A stretch of DNA of 64,000 bases from Leishmania donovani (lineage: Eukaryota > Euglenozoa > Kinetoplastea > Trypanosomatida > Trypanosomatidae): assembly GCF_000227135.1 (NCBI RefSeq), contig NC_018259.1:541140-605139 (forward strand), given 5' to 3'. Position numbers and translations under genes: made by a program. Numbering within the stretch: position 1 is the stretch's first letter; each line of letters begins with the position of its first letter. Below the pieces are notes generated by a model that had not been told where the DNA came from, did no database searches, and was given only the letters and a program-made list of their open reading frames with translations. Below are positions 48,777 to 59,518 of this stretch, in pieces.

Positions 48777-50602
48777 TTTTCGCGTGCCAAAGCAAAAAAG
48801 ATGTAGTGACAGAAACACACAGGAAACGACACGCGAACAGGCCGGCAGCTGTGCTTTTGGTTGCGCTCAGTATGTCCACCCAAGTGTGTCGGCTTACCAT
48901 ATGAGAGACCGAAATGAAGCTAGAAGGCCATCTCTACGCACCACTGCGCTCGTCGAGTATCAGCCCGAACGGGGCAGTGGGAGGGGACGAATCGTGTGTG
49001 TGTGTGTGTGTATGCGTGTGTGTGTGTGTGTCGGTGCCCGTACAAACGCGCGAGGGAGCGATGCGGGGAAGAAGTGAAATCGACAGGAAAGGTTGCCAAT
49101 ACCGGCGCAGATGGCAAGATAAACGAAAAGATTCCGATAGCGACAGACAAGGACCCCTGCCCGGATGTCGACCGCGTACCATTCGCTGCTGGCCACGCCG
49201 TCCGGATTCGTGGGCACACGCCTCTTGGCATTTTGAGGGGCTCTGCGCCCCACAAGGTAAGATCCCTCATCAAAACGAGAGTCAGCCGTACAGCCGAAAA
49301 TGTCGTTTCGTCTTCTTGTTTGCAGCATGAACATTCTCTGCCGTACACGAGTTAAACGCCACAAACACACACACACTCTTGCCGAAGCCCCTGTCACAGG
49401 CCCCCTCCTCCCCATCGCGTCGTGCGAAGCAGCGCTGCAATAGCCTTACAGCAACGCGCCGACTCTGTCATCGGAACACCGCCTCCGCCTCAAACCATAC
49501 CCAGAGGCCCGCAGCGCAGGGTCCCTCACAGCCGCGCCCATCATGCCCCGTCGCCACCCCTGGCGCATCCCTGCCCCCTCATCGGCGGTGACACTCAGCC
49601 CCCCACCCACCCACCCACACTAGTAGGCCGTGTGAGGACCGAGGGGAGGGGTGGCGGGGGGAGGGGATACGTCCGAGCCACGCTGGCACGCCGCCTAAAC
49701 TCCTATGGATGGCGCCGCCCTGCTGACACGATCGCGGGCCGCTGCGACGCCACGCCGTCCAGCACCGGACCGCCGACGTCAGCAGCGATGCACCGCTCAG
49801 ACCCCCTCCTCCTCCTCCTCCTCCTCCTCCACCCCCGCTGCCTTACGTCGTAGGTGCCTGATCGTGCCACAGCCAGAGGTGGCTCGGCATTTGGTGGAGG
49901 ATAGCAGGGGGAGAGTCGGGTGGGCTGCTTGGCTTTAACTCAAAGAGCTAGTGTAGTGGACTGGGTGATACGCCGCACTGAAGCGGGCGCATCTGGTCAT
50001 CAGAAACACAGGAATCAAGCGGCATACAGGAATGCGGAAGGAAAGAGCAGGTATGCGAGTGCGAAAAAAATATATATTCATTGTTTCTCGCCCGCGACGG
50101 CGTTGCCGCTGCCAGTGAGGATCTCTTCATGTGCCTGTTGTCCTCTTTAGTTTTCAGCTGCAGGGCCCGACATCACTCTTGGAGCGGCCAGACGACAAAG
50201 ACGATACCAAAGGGGGCGGGATCGTGTGCACGTTCAGCATGGGCATGAGAAAGGAACGGGGAGGGGAAGGGACAAGAGTGAGGACAAGAATGGCGGCCAT
50301 GATGTCGTGTACAAGCACGATGTGATCATCCAACTCGAAAAAAAAAACGAAAAAAAGGCGCACTAAAGGTTGGACAGAGGAGTAGCACAGCAGAGCGCGG
50401 TGCCGCCGGGAAAGGGAAGGGGAAGCGGAAAGGGGGGGGGGGTGTTCGGAAAAGGCCAGCTGCCCTCAGAGGGGGGCATTTTCACGGTGACGTTTGTGAA
50501 AAGCCTGCGTGCCGGTCTGCGTGTGTGTGTGTGTAGCGTCCTTGCGAGCTGTCTTTTTTTTTTTCAACGCTCGTTACAACCACGATTACCGACAGCTGCC
50601 CC
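48777..50602. other. Intergenic spacer holding a SIDER-like repeat
   Basis: 1.8 kb downstream of the Fyv7-like gene. It contains a TG run (about 48995-49030), the second copy of the 0.55-kb repeat (49390-49935), G- and A-runs near 50340 and 50430, and no convincing gene. Confidence 0.65.
49390..49935. mobile_element. SIDER-like interspersed repeat, copy 2
   Basis: Near-identical to the copy at 7118, with only a few substitutions seen by eye (for example GCATCC for GCACCC, and GGTGGAGG for GGCGGAGG). It starts at CCTGTCACAGG and stops abruptly after GGCTT at 49935, whereas the other two copies continue with CCCCA. It lies in the probable 3' UTR of the Fyv7-like gene. Confidence 0.65.
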
Positions 50603-51175
50603 TTATTGCCGGCTGATCTTCTGCAGAAGAGACTCCACACGGCTCGACATAACCGGCTGCCCCTTCTTGGTCCGCTTGGCAAAGAGCGCGTTGCGCGACT
50701 TGCGTGCTTGTACGCGCGACTGCTTCTGTCGCTCGCGATCCTGGCGCGCCTTCTGCTTCTCCTCTCGCTCTTGTTGGCGCCTGCGCTGTACCTCCTCCAT
50801 TCCAGAGACAGCGCTGTAGCGCTTCTGCTGCTTGTCAATGAGGTCGTTGACCATCGTCGCCGCGAACTTGCGCTTCAGGTTGTACTTACGCTTCTTTTTT
50901 TCGTTGTTCGTGAGACTCTGGTCATAGTCGACTTGCTCAAGAGTGCTGCTCAGATTTTCCTTGGCCGCCTTGCGCGTGCGGTCGTAGTCCTCGAGTCGCT
51001 TCGACACAATCCCCTCCTCCTTGCATAGTTTTCGGTAGGCCTCCATGCGAGCGCGCTCCTCATCCTTTTTTTGCCGACCCTCCTCGAAGAAAGCCCGGCG
51101 GATATTTTTCGAAAAGAAGGCTTGGCGCTCAGCCTTGAAGCCGTACACCTTGCGGCGCTTTCCCCCCTCACTCAT
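50603..51175 (-). CDS. FYV7: Fyv7 / CCDC59 (TAP26) family rRNA-processing protein
   Basis: 190 residues from ATG 51175. The protein is highly charged and helical (long K/R/E-rich stretch from ~15 to ~165) and ends with KRTKKGQPVMSSRVESLLQKI (~167-187), the diagnostic C-terminal motif of the Fyv7/CCDC59 family (KTKKGQP followed by an LLxKI helix). In yeast Fyv7 is needed for 18S rRNA maturation and small-subunit assembly; CCDC59 is the animal relative. A nucleolar location is expected from the family and the basic composition. The identification rests chiefly on the C-terminal motif. Confidence 0.78.
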   Translation of the reverse strand: MSEGGKRRKVYGFKAERQAFFSKNIRRAFFEEGRQKKDEERARMEAYRKLCKEEGIVSKRLEDYDRTRKAAKENLSSTLEQVDYDQSLTNNEKKKRKYNLKRKFAATMVNDLIDKQQKRYSAVSGMEEVQRRRQQEREEKQKARQDRERQKQSRVQARKSRNALFAKRTKKGQPVMSSRVESLLQKISRQ

Positions 51176-51961
51176 GCTCCCTTCCAGAAGTGGCGGTGCA
51201 AGTTGAATCTACAAGGCGGTGTAGCTGTGCCCTTCTTCAGGAGAAGCCAAAGAGTATTAGCGTCTGTGTGTCTGCCGGGGTAGGGCTGTAGACTTGTGTG
51301 GGGAGCATGAGGGAAACCCCGAAAGTGGGCAGCGGAAGATGGTGGAAGGCGAAAGGAAGTTGATAATAAGGAAAAACTTGACCAGAGCTGGCACTAGATG
51401 CCGCCACGAAATGGTGGCAAAGACGTGCGCAGCATGCCACGTGATGCTCCCTGCCACCCGTTCTCTCACACGACCCGGTCGCTCAGAGAGAAAGAAAACA
51501 AGGACGGGCTAGTGGGCGATAAGGCGAACACGATTGACTTCGCCTTCCCCCACCCACACAGCCCTCATCACCATCGTTGTTGGTGTGCTGCGGCGTCTGC
51601 GCGCGCTACGGGTGTCGCCATGGAGCTCTCTAGCGCATGCACAACAACATCACAGAAAAGGAGAGTACCGTACAGAAAACACGATGGTCAGCCGGGGCAC
51701 AAAAAGGGAGAGACGGGATGGCGGGTGGCCTACACAAAAGCAAAAGAGAGGAGGAAGTGTACAAGCCGTGAAGAAGCAAAAAAAAAAGGAGCCGCCTTTG
51801 CAAGTCAAACTTACCCGCACCCTCCCCTTCCTCTTTCCTCCACCACACACACACACAGAGGTGCGCATAGCCTGCGCTCTTCATGCATCGAGGCCACCCA
51901 GCGCTCTAGAATGTGTGCGCCTCCTCATAGTCGCCGCTGCTTCTCGCTGTGATTCGTCCCA
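51176..51961. other. Intergenic spacer
   Basis: 786 bp between two - strand genes, with a CA run near 51845. Nothing else recognised. Confidence 0.55.
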
Positions 51962-53089
51962 CTACGAGTGATGCACGATGTGGCGTGCGTCAGTGTACAA
52001 GAGCCACAGAAGCGCAGTTGGCACAGATTGCTTACGGTAGAAGCCACCGAAGGGAAAGAGGAGGTAGTGGTGCTCCGCGATCAGGTCCTCAAGGTGACGA
52101 ATCGGGCATCCGTCAGGCGTGTAGAAGGCGTGTGAGGCGGGCTTGCAGTCGGTCAGCTTCGCCGCCGTCTCCAGCACGTCTTCGAAGTACCGGTATCGCC
52201 CTCGAACGAGGACGCGCGTCGGATGCCGAGCGCGCGATACCGCTGAGCCACCATAGCAGGGCCACACGTTGATCCAGAAGCTACGCGAATCCGTCGCTTC
52301 GCTGTGCCAGCGCAGACGGCGTTGAGCATTTACTCGCGCTGACAGGGCGCAGAACCGCGACTGCTGTAATTGAGGAGTATCCACTTCTACACGGCAGCGT
52401 CGCGGAACGCTTGATGGCACGTCATGCCCCTCACAGACAAGCTCCCTCCCGTCCTCGGAAAGGGAAAGCAGCACCGCAGGCGAGCAGCACAGCTGCCCCA
52501 TCTGTTGTAGCACGGCGGCTGTGGCACATGGAACAGAATCATTTTCATCTCGACCATCCAACCCGCCCTTCTCCACAGTTGGCTTCAAGGGCAGGGATAG
52601 AACGCAAGGCGACGAGGAATTCGAAGGCACCGTCACGTCGTGTCGTCTCGACTTCGAAAAGAGGTTGGCCAGGAGGCAGCGATGGTCTGGATGCAGCACA
52701 AATGTGGTGCGCGCATCGCCTGCTTCGGCAAACGTCGCGGACATATCATTCCCTGCCGCGTTACTCCGTACATCGGCAGCCTCGCTGCTGATGGAGGAGA
52801 CGTGCAAAGGCCCCGTATGTTTATCGCGCGCCTCCGAGGTAGCTGGGGATAGAAGAGTACCTCGTCGCGACGCTGCCGTATCCGGCGAGTCGCAGGGAGC
52901 GTTTCCTGCGTCCAGCTTGGATAGAAGTGCAAGAACCCGCTGACGTTGCACCTCAAGGGCTCTGCTCTCCTCCGAGCACGAGTACGCAGAGGCACCGATA
53001 GCGTTGAGTATGTTCTCCAGTGATTCACGTAGCTCGGCGGCCGGTAGGGTCACCAGACCATCCGAGAAAAGAGGTGCGGAGATGTCCAT
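51962..53089 (-). CDS. Doublecortin (DCX) domain protein
   Basis: 375 residues from ATG 53089 (MDISAPLFSDG); the frame further upstream starts at a non-preferred site. Residues ~270-353 match a doublecortin repeat: FWINVWPCYGG, then VLVRGRYRYFEDVLETAAKL, then FYTPDGCPIRHLEDLIAEHHYLLF, in the order and spacing of DCX domains (basic strand, helix, PDG turn, LEDL). DCX domains bind microtubules or act as scaffolds; in flagellates such proteins are usually flagellar or cytoskeletal. The N-terminal two thirds have a short helical region (LRESLENILNAIG) and otherwise look disordered. Only one DCX repeat is present. Microtubule binding is inferred. Confidence 0.75.
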   Translation of the reverse strand: MDISAPLFSDGLVTLPAAELRESLENILNAIGASAYSCSEESRALEVQRQRVLALLSKLDAGNAPCDSPDTAASRRGTLLSPATSEARDKHTGPLHVSSISSEAADVRSNAAGNDMSATFAEAGDARTTFVLHPDHRCLLANLFSKSRRHDVTVPSNSSSPCVLSLPLKPTVEKGGLDGRDENDSVPCATAAVLQQMGQLCCSPAVLLSLSEDGRELVCEGHDVPSSVPRRCRVEVDTPQLQQSRFCALSARVNAQRRLRWHSEATDSRSFWINVWPCYGGSAVSRARHPTRVLVRGRYRYFEDVLETAAKLTDCKPASHAFYTPDGCPIRHLEDLIAEHHYLLFPFGGFYRKQSVPTALLWLLYTDARHIVHHS

Positions 53090-54723
53090 CCTCACAGCAG
53101 TGTATGATGTTCTGTTCGCCTGCCCTCTTTTCGAGTAGCGAGAAGGATCAGCGCAAGTGCGCTGCACCTTCCTGGCACCCCGCCCCCCCCCCTCTAACGC
53201 AGGATAATCCGTCTAATGCAGCAGAGAGAAGAGCAAGGTCAAGGAGGAGTCCTCTGCGGTGACGACTTTGCTTTTCTGCTTTCTGTGCGCTTGAAGAGAG
53301 GTGGGAGGTGGGGACGGTACAAGCACCCGGGAAAGAAGCCGACAAGCCTCGTTCGCCTCTGCCAGTAAAGCCTGCGTAGTCGTCCGATAACACTACTTAT
53401 AAAGCATAGCTATGAGGAGTGAGAGTCGCACATCTTTTACGTGGGTGCGCGTGTGTTGCTCTGCAGCACCCGCCTGAGTGCTACGTCATGCAGCGGAGCA
53501 CACCCGAAGAGAGTAAAGCGAGCGACAGATGTGCAAAGAAGGCGAAGGACAGCGGAAAGCGTTAACACCCATCTCAACTGCGCAGCCTCACCATACAGGC
53601 ATGCAAGAGAACGCGGCAGCGGAGAGGGAGCCGCGCAAAACATCAGGGCTCCCATAAAGAGGCGTTCAATGGCAACCCATTGCCACTCATCCGCCAGAGA
53701 CACCCTCGTGCGCCTGAGCGGCGCCACAGTGTTGAAGCCACCTCGGCGGATTTCGCGCAGTTCTCGTCAAAAGCCCAACAGAGGTACCGCCGTCGCCATC
53801 TGAATTCAGATGCCAAGCGTACTGTCTTTCATATCGACACGGCCCTAACACCAGACTTGTGACAAGCCTACCGTCTGCTCGCGCTTGCTGATGTTCTTTT
53901 CTGTGACATGTAACAGGGCACGTACTGACTTGAAAGGGAGAAGGGGAGGGGGACCGCTGCCTCCTCCCCGCCACCTTCCCCCATTCACAATCCAAAAGGC
54001 AAGCACTTAGATCAATACAAGGGAAAAAAGAGCAAGAGAGGCTAATAATGTGCAAGAGAGCATCACCACGTCCAAAGAACGCACGTAACCAGAGGCACCG
54101 ACACAACACCCACGCATGCATACACACACAGACACAGACAGACAGCCTAGAGAAACACCATCAGCCGCTGAACGCTCCCGCCGTGGAGGTATGCAAACCG
54201 GCTTCCTTCTTGTGGTGAGTAGCAGAGCTAGAATAATACCGAAGGAGCCATCACGCAACAATCTGCACAGCCGATGCCAGCCAACACAGTAAGCCAGCGT
54301 TGCATTCACAAGAGGGTTCGAAAACGCACACTAAGAGGAGCGGGAAACCCTGCAGGCCAGGCAAACCTCACCGACGCGAATAGGATGGGGAGGGTGGCAA
54401 AGGAGGACAGAGTCCAACACCGGAAGCACTACAACGAAAATAAAAGGAAAGCCGCTCGTAATGAAAGAAAAAAGGACTCGAAGAGACCGGGAAAATGCGT
54501 AGACGCACGGAAACATAATGCAGGGGCCCATGAAGCAGGACCAGCCCACACGTGCCTTCGCACTAGCTACGTGATTGCCTTTTCAGTAGATGCTCGAGGG
54601 ACAACGCAGCGTGGTGCCCTTCAACGGTGGATATTGGCTTTCCGTGAGAAAAAAAAAAGCGTGCACACTCTCACCCCTCGCTATTCACACAAGGATACAC
54701 AAGCAGGTTCCTTTCCATACATT
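53090..54723. other. Intergenic spacer
   Basis: 1.6 kb with purine-rich stretches. A + strand frame at 54274-54837 is of low complexity and overlaps the 3' end of the FtsH gene. No gene called. Confidence 0.6.
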
Positions 54724-56874
54724 TTAGGCCTTCAGCACCGGACGAGCGCCGAGGATGCTAGCAATATCTGCCTTGTCCAGTTCTTTTTTGCCAAGAAGCA
54801 ACTCTGCCAGCTTCTGGTGCTTATCCTTGTGGGCTAGCAGGGTCTTCTCTGTGTGCACATAAGCCGACTCGACAAGCGCGCGGGCCTCGGCCTCCACCTT
54901 GGCGTGCAGATTCTCCGACCACGTCATCCACGCACGGCCGTCATTCTTGTCGTTTGGCTTGAAGGCGAGCTGGCCAATGGTTTTGGACATGCCGTACTTG
55001 AGCAGCTTTTCCATCGCCAAGCGGGTGGCACGCTGTAGGTCGTCCATGGCACCGATGGAGATGTCCTTCTCGAAGATTCGCTCCGCGGCGCGGCCGCCCA
55101 TCAGCACACACAGCTGTGAAAAGAGAAACTCGTCTGTCTGCGGCTCCATCGCCTCGTCCTGCACCTGCTGCGTGTACCCGCCGGCACGACCACGAGGAAT
55201 GATGGACAGCTTGATGACGTCCTTCTGCAGCGGGTTTGTCCAGGCCATGATGCAGTGGCCTACTTCGTGGTAGGCGGTGCGGTGCAGCGACGCGTTGCTC
55301 ATGCGCTGACGGTGCTTCTTGCCGATGAGGACGTCGTCGATGCTGTCCTGAAGCACCTCCAGCGGCACCACCTCCTTGCCATTCATGGCCGCGTTGAGGG
55401 CCCCTTCGTTCACGATCGTAGAAATCTGCGCCGGCGACACCCCAGGGGTGCGGTCCGAGAGCACGACAGCGTACTCTTTGTTGCTCACGCCGGGGATCAC
55501 TTTAATCGACTCGGGTTTGGCGTCCTCTGTGACCAGCGCCTTCGTCTCTGTGGCGGCCTTCTCGCTGCTGGCCAGGGCAGCCGACGGAGACGCCTGCGCG
55601 GCACCGCTGCCTCCCGCCTCGGCCTCATTGCGCGTCTTGAACACCTGGACCTTGGGCTTGCAGTTCGGGTCACCAGTGATGATGCGGTTGAGGTAGAACT
55701 CGAATAGCTCACAGCGCGCCTTGTGATCCGGCATGGGAATGGTCACCTTGCGGTCAAAGCGGCCCTCGCGCAGAAGCGCCTTGTCGATCGCCTCCGGATA
55801 GTTTGTGGCGGCAATCACCACAATCGCCTCCTTGCTCGTCAAGCCATCAAGCTCGGCGAGAAGCTGGTTAATAGTGCGGTTTTCCTCGCTGCTACCGCCG
55901 CCGCCCATGGAGCGGCCACCCTGGTTGCGCGAGCCGATCGCGTCGATCTCGTCAATGAACACAACGCAGGGAGCCGCTTTCTTCGCCTCCTCGAAGAGCT
56001 CACGCACACGTTTTGGGCCGCTGCCGCCAAAGATCTCAATGAAGTCGGCGCCCGAGCAGCTAAAAAACGGCGTGTTTGCTTCACCGGCCACGGCGCGGGC
56101 CAGCAGCGTCTTGCCGGTGCCAGGCTGCCCGGTCAGCAGGCACCCTTTCGGCAGCCGCGCGCCAAGGCGAGTGAACTTGGCGGGCTCCTTCAAGAAGTCC
56201 ACGTACTGCTTCAGCTCCTCCTTCGCTTCAGGGATGCCGATGACATCCTTGAACGTCGTCCCTTTCACCTCAGTGCGAAAGTTCTTCGGCTTCATCGGGT
56301 TCATCATGTCCATGAGCCCGCTCATCATGTTCGACGAGCCTCCAGCACCACCCTTGCCCCCTGACGCGGCAGTGGAGCCGGCCGCACTCGCCATGGCATG
56401 CATGTACTTGCGCCGGAAGTACCAGATAGGGCCAACAAAGAAGGCCACGTTCACGACAAGGGGTAGAATCCAGCTGACGGCGCTGCCCCAAACCGGCCCA
56501 GAGGGACGAACAACGCCATCGTGGAAACCCTTGTAGTAGTCGTCATCCTGGACCGGCGGCTGATACACCGCCGGCATGCGCGCGGGCTGCTGCTGCGCCG
56601 TGTAGCTATACTGCTGGGGTATCATTTGCTGGGACGGGTAGTTGTAGCCGGCATAGGTTAACGGCAACGCACCTATGCCTTCTCGGGGAACTGTGTACGG
56701 GTTTTGTGCATAGCCATCACCCTGGCTGCTTTTCTGCGGCTGAAGAGTAGGGGGTGGTTGCAGTGAAAGCTGGCCTCCGTATGCCTGCGGCGGCGGCATC
56801 TGCTGCTGTTGCTGCTGCGCGCTGTACATTTGCTGGAACAGTGATCCGCCAGGCGAGGCGTCGTTCTGGTTCAT
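54724..56874 (-). CDS. FtsH-type AAA+ metalloprotease
   Basis: 716 residues from ATG 56874. One membrane segment (~131-152, SAVSWILPLVVNVAFFVGPIWYF) is followed by the AAA module: GQPGTGKT (249-256), VVFIDEID (304-311), an arginine-finger region REGRFDR (~369-375), and the zinc protease motif HEVGH (536-540) with a downstream acidic ligand in DDLQRAT (~611-617). One membrane pass suggests the i-AAA (Yme1) type rather than two-pass m-AAA. Oddities: Walker A reads GQP, not GPP; a ~65-residue low-complexity insert (~401-467) splits the AAA lid; the N-terminal ~130 residues are Q/P-rich and lack a clear mitochondrial presequence. Family role: ATP-driven quality-control proteolysis of membrane proteins. 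The catalytic residues are intact. Confidence 0.92.
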   Translation of the reverse strand: MNQNDASPGGSLFQQMYSAQQQQQQMPPPQAYGGQLSLQPPPTLQPQKSSQGDGYAQNPYTVPREGIGALPLTYAGYNYPSQQMIPQQYSYTAQQQPARMPAVYQPPVQDDDYYKGFHDGVVRPSGPVWGSAVSWILPLVVNVAFFVGPIWYFRRKYMHAMASAAGSTAASGGKGGAGGSSNMMSGLMDMMNPMKPKNFRTEVKGTTFKDVIGIPEAKEELKQYVDFLKEPAKFTRLGARLPKGCLLTGQPGTGKTLLARAVAGEANTPFFSCSGADFIEIFGGSGPKRVRELFEEAKKAAPCVVFIDEIDAIGSRNQGGRSMGGGGSSEENRTINQLLAELDGLTSKEAIVVIAATNYPEAIDKALLREGRFDRKVTIPMPDHKARCELFEFYLNRIITGDPNCKPKVQVFKTRNEAEAGGSGAAQASPSAALASSEKAATETKALVTEDAKPESIKVIPGVSNKEYAVVLSDRTPGVSPAQISTIVNEGALNAAMNGKEVVPLEVLQDSIDDVLIGKKHRQRMSNASLHRTAYHEVGHCIMAWTNPLQKDVIKLSIIPRGRAGGYTQQVQDEAMEPQTDEFLFSQLCVLMGGRAAERIFEKDISIGAMDDLQRATRLAMEKLLKYGMSKTIGQLAFKPNDKNDGRAWMTWSENLHAKVEAEARALVESAYVHTEKTLLAHKDKHQKLAELLLGKKELDKADIASILGARPVLKA

Positions 56875-57232
56875 TGTGGATGGTCGTTGTGTGTCTCTTT
56901 CAAGAATAATAGGAGGTATCCCTCACCACGTACGGAAGGGCGTCAGTCACAATACGCACAGGTGCGGAAGAGGGGGAGGGGGAAGGGATCAAGAGAGAGA
57001 AAGCGGGAGAGGAACGGACAAGGCGCCGCGCACGCTGGAGTGCGAGAAGAAAACACCAAAGCCAACAAAGAATAATAATAAGGGCAAGCGCCGCCGCCGC
57101 CACCCCACAAGCCGCAACGACACCAGTCCAAGATGCAGGACAACGAAAGAAAAACGGGGAAAAACAGGTGGAAACCTTAGAGGCAACTTCGGCGGCAACG
57201 TCCTCGAGGGCCTCTCTGCGTGTTTGCGAATG

Positions 57233-57249
57233 TATATATATATATATAT
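57233..57249. repeat. TA microsatellite
   Basis: Alternating TA followed closely by a TG run, about 360 bp upstream of the FtsH start. Confidence 0.9.
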
Positions 57250-58852
57250 GTAGATTGTGTGTGTGTGTGCAGCACCCTCCCTCTCTCTCTAGTAGCGTTC
57301 TGGGTATCTGCGCGTGTGCGAGCGAGCCTGCAGTGCTGTAGGTGTGCGGATGTCTGCTGCGGAAGCACACCAGTGATAACGGGAGAGCGCACGCACGCCC
57401 GCGCCAGAGAGAAAGCCAAGTGAAGACGGAAGGGGAGCCAAGAGAGGCACAGGCAATTGGTATGCAGAGGGTTGGTGTGAGGAGAGAGAGATGGAGCGAG
57501 GTAAAATGCGAAGGAGGTACCAGCGACGTCCGAGAAAACAAACACCGCAAATACTCCGCCAAAAAAAAGGAGCTAGCAACAAGCAAAGAAAAAGATATGA
57601 GCTCTGTGCGTGGGGCTGGGATTGCGTCGATGCAGAGTTCTTCGTGGGCAGAGAGACAGAGTACGACACACGCAGCGTTAGGAGGAGACACGAGGAAGGA
57701 GAGGGGAGGAGTGACGGAGAGACAACAGAGTCGGTGCATCTCATCGCGCAGTGGAGGACAGAGGCGCTGCTACCTCGAGAAGATGCAGCTTCATGCCGGC
57801 TTGCAAGTGATGCGATCACTCGACATTCTGCCAACAGATTCCCTCAAGCGGTGGGGCTCCTAAAAAGGGGGTAGAGGAGCGACCTCCGCCGTGGAAGAGG
57901 AATCTCGTCATACAATTCATGTACGCTGTGTGTGTATGATTGGCCGTGTGCCGTCAAAACCACCTCGGCATGCGCAGCTGTGAGTGCTAGCGGATCAGCG
58001 TGAACGTGCGCAGCCGGGCATGATAAATGCTTCCTCACCTCCACCCAAGATGAGAGGGAAAGAGTAGGATGGCACAAGGCAGAGAGCACCGTATCGAGGC
58101 CCTTAAGCGAGCCAGCACGCACGCCAGAGTCAAGCCGACTTGCGAGGCAGTGCGTGCGATCGCGCCGCTTAGACCGAGGCTACACCGGCAAGCGTAGAGG
58201 GCGTCTTAAAGGATACACACACGCGTTTCTGCTGTGTTTGTGTACTGACGCGACTGCTGAGCAACCGATCCTTTCATCACCCCGTCTCACCGGGTCGGAG
58301 GCGCCAAAGGAGACAGTCGCATGGCGCAGGACTTACACGGATGGCACGGGCAGTGACCTGCCCCGGAAGACGACGGGTGCCATAAGGTCACGGAAGCCCC
58401 TTTGCAAAGAGCCTGGCTGCCCCTCAACTACACATGAGAGTTAGCGCAGCCTTTGCCACGGTCCAGCGACATCGAGGCCAAAGAAACAAAAAAGAGAACA
58501 ATAGTCACATGTGCAATCGCACCTCCATCCTTCCTCCCCTCCCTAGCGAACCACGCTGTCATGTTCGGAGAACGGCGGGCAAAGATAAGCACAACGGTGC
58601 ATCCACAGGCGGGCAACTCATCATGTAGCCCCCTCTCCCTCTCTCGCACTATCGCCACAACCACCACAGGCATCCGGGACCTCACTGGATGGACGACGAA
58701 AAACAGAGAAGATGGTAATGATACAAGAGACAGCGCATCCTCCTTGGCCGCATGCCCCGACCACGGCCCACCATCAACGCACTACTCGCATTCCCTTCGT
58801 ACGCATCTCTTTCTCGGTCGCACAGCACGGCTTTACCTCCAATTTGCCCCCG

Positions 58853-59518
58853 CCTGCCGCAGGCCCCCTCCTCCCCATCGCGTCGTGCGAAGCAGCGCTG
58901 CAATAGCCTTACAGCAACGCGCCGACTCTGTCATCGGAACACCGCCTCCGCCTCAAACCATACCCAGAGGCCCGCAGCGCAGGGTCCCTCACAGCCGCGT
59001 CCATCATGCCCCGTCGCCACCCCTGGCGCATCCCTGCCCCCTCATCGGCGGTGGCACTCAGCCCCCCACCCACCCACCCACACTAGNNNNNNNNNNNNNN
59101 NNNNNNNNNNNNNNNNNNNNNNNNNNNNNNNNNNNNNNNNNNNNNNNNNNNNNNNNNNNNNNNNNNNNNNNNNNNNNNNNNNNNNACACTAGTAGGCCGT
59201 GTGAGGACCGAGGGGAGGGGTGGCGGGGGGAGGGGATACGTCCGAGCCACGCTGGCACGCCGCCTAAACTCCTATGGATGGCGCCGCCCTGCTGACACGA
59301 TCGCGGGCCGCTGCGACGCCACGCCGTCCAGCACCGGACCGCCGACGTCAGCAGCGATGCACCGCTCAGACCCCCTCCTCCTCCTCCTCCTCCTCCACCC
59401 CCGCTGCCTTACGTCGTAGGTGCCTGATCGTGCCACAGCCAGAGGTGGCTCGGCATTTGGTGGAGGATAGCAGGGGGAGAGTCGGGTGGGCTGCTTGGCT
59501 TCCCCAGAAGGAGTGGAG
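58853..59518. mobile_element. SIDER-like interspersed repeat, copy 3, interrupted by a gap
   Basis: Third near-identical copy, in the probable 3' UTR of the gene at 59999. It shares CCTGCCGCAGG at its start and runs through CCCCAGAAGGAGTGG at its end, like copy 1. The (CTC)n tract is one unit shorter than in copy 1. A 99-nt run of N splits it at the CCCA/CACTAG region, where the other copies have no extra sequence. Confidence 0.65.
59087..59185. other. Assembly gap (99 N) inside repeat copy 3
   Basis: The left flank ends in ACACTAG and the right flank begins with ACACTAG. In copies 1 and 2 this motif occurs once, followed directly by TAGGCC, so the two flanks probably overlap by 7 bases and no sequence is missing. 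Confidence 0.85.

Noticed and set aside
49954..49964. TAGTGGACTGG shared with the tRNA-like stretch at 41080
   Set aside because: An 11-base match between two places in 64 kb is expected many times by chance, and the surrounding sequence does not fold like a tRNA.
54274..54837. 187-codon frame on the + strand
   Set aside because: Opposite to the transcription unit, K/R-rich low complexity, and overlaps the 3' end of the FtsH gene.
56900..57739. 279-codon open frame on the - strand upstream of FtsH
   Set aside because: Translation of the TA/TG microsatellites and pyrimidine tracts (for example an IYIYI run), so probably 5' UTR and spacer.
57840..58440. Decayed retroposon or pseudogene
   Set aside because: The composition is more even than the neighbouring spacer, but no frame, terminal motif or similarity to the nearby repeat could be shown by eye.
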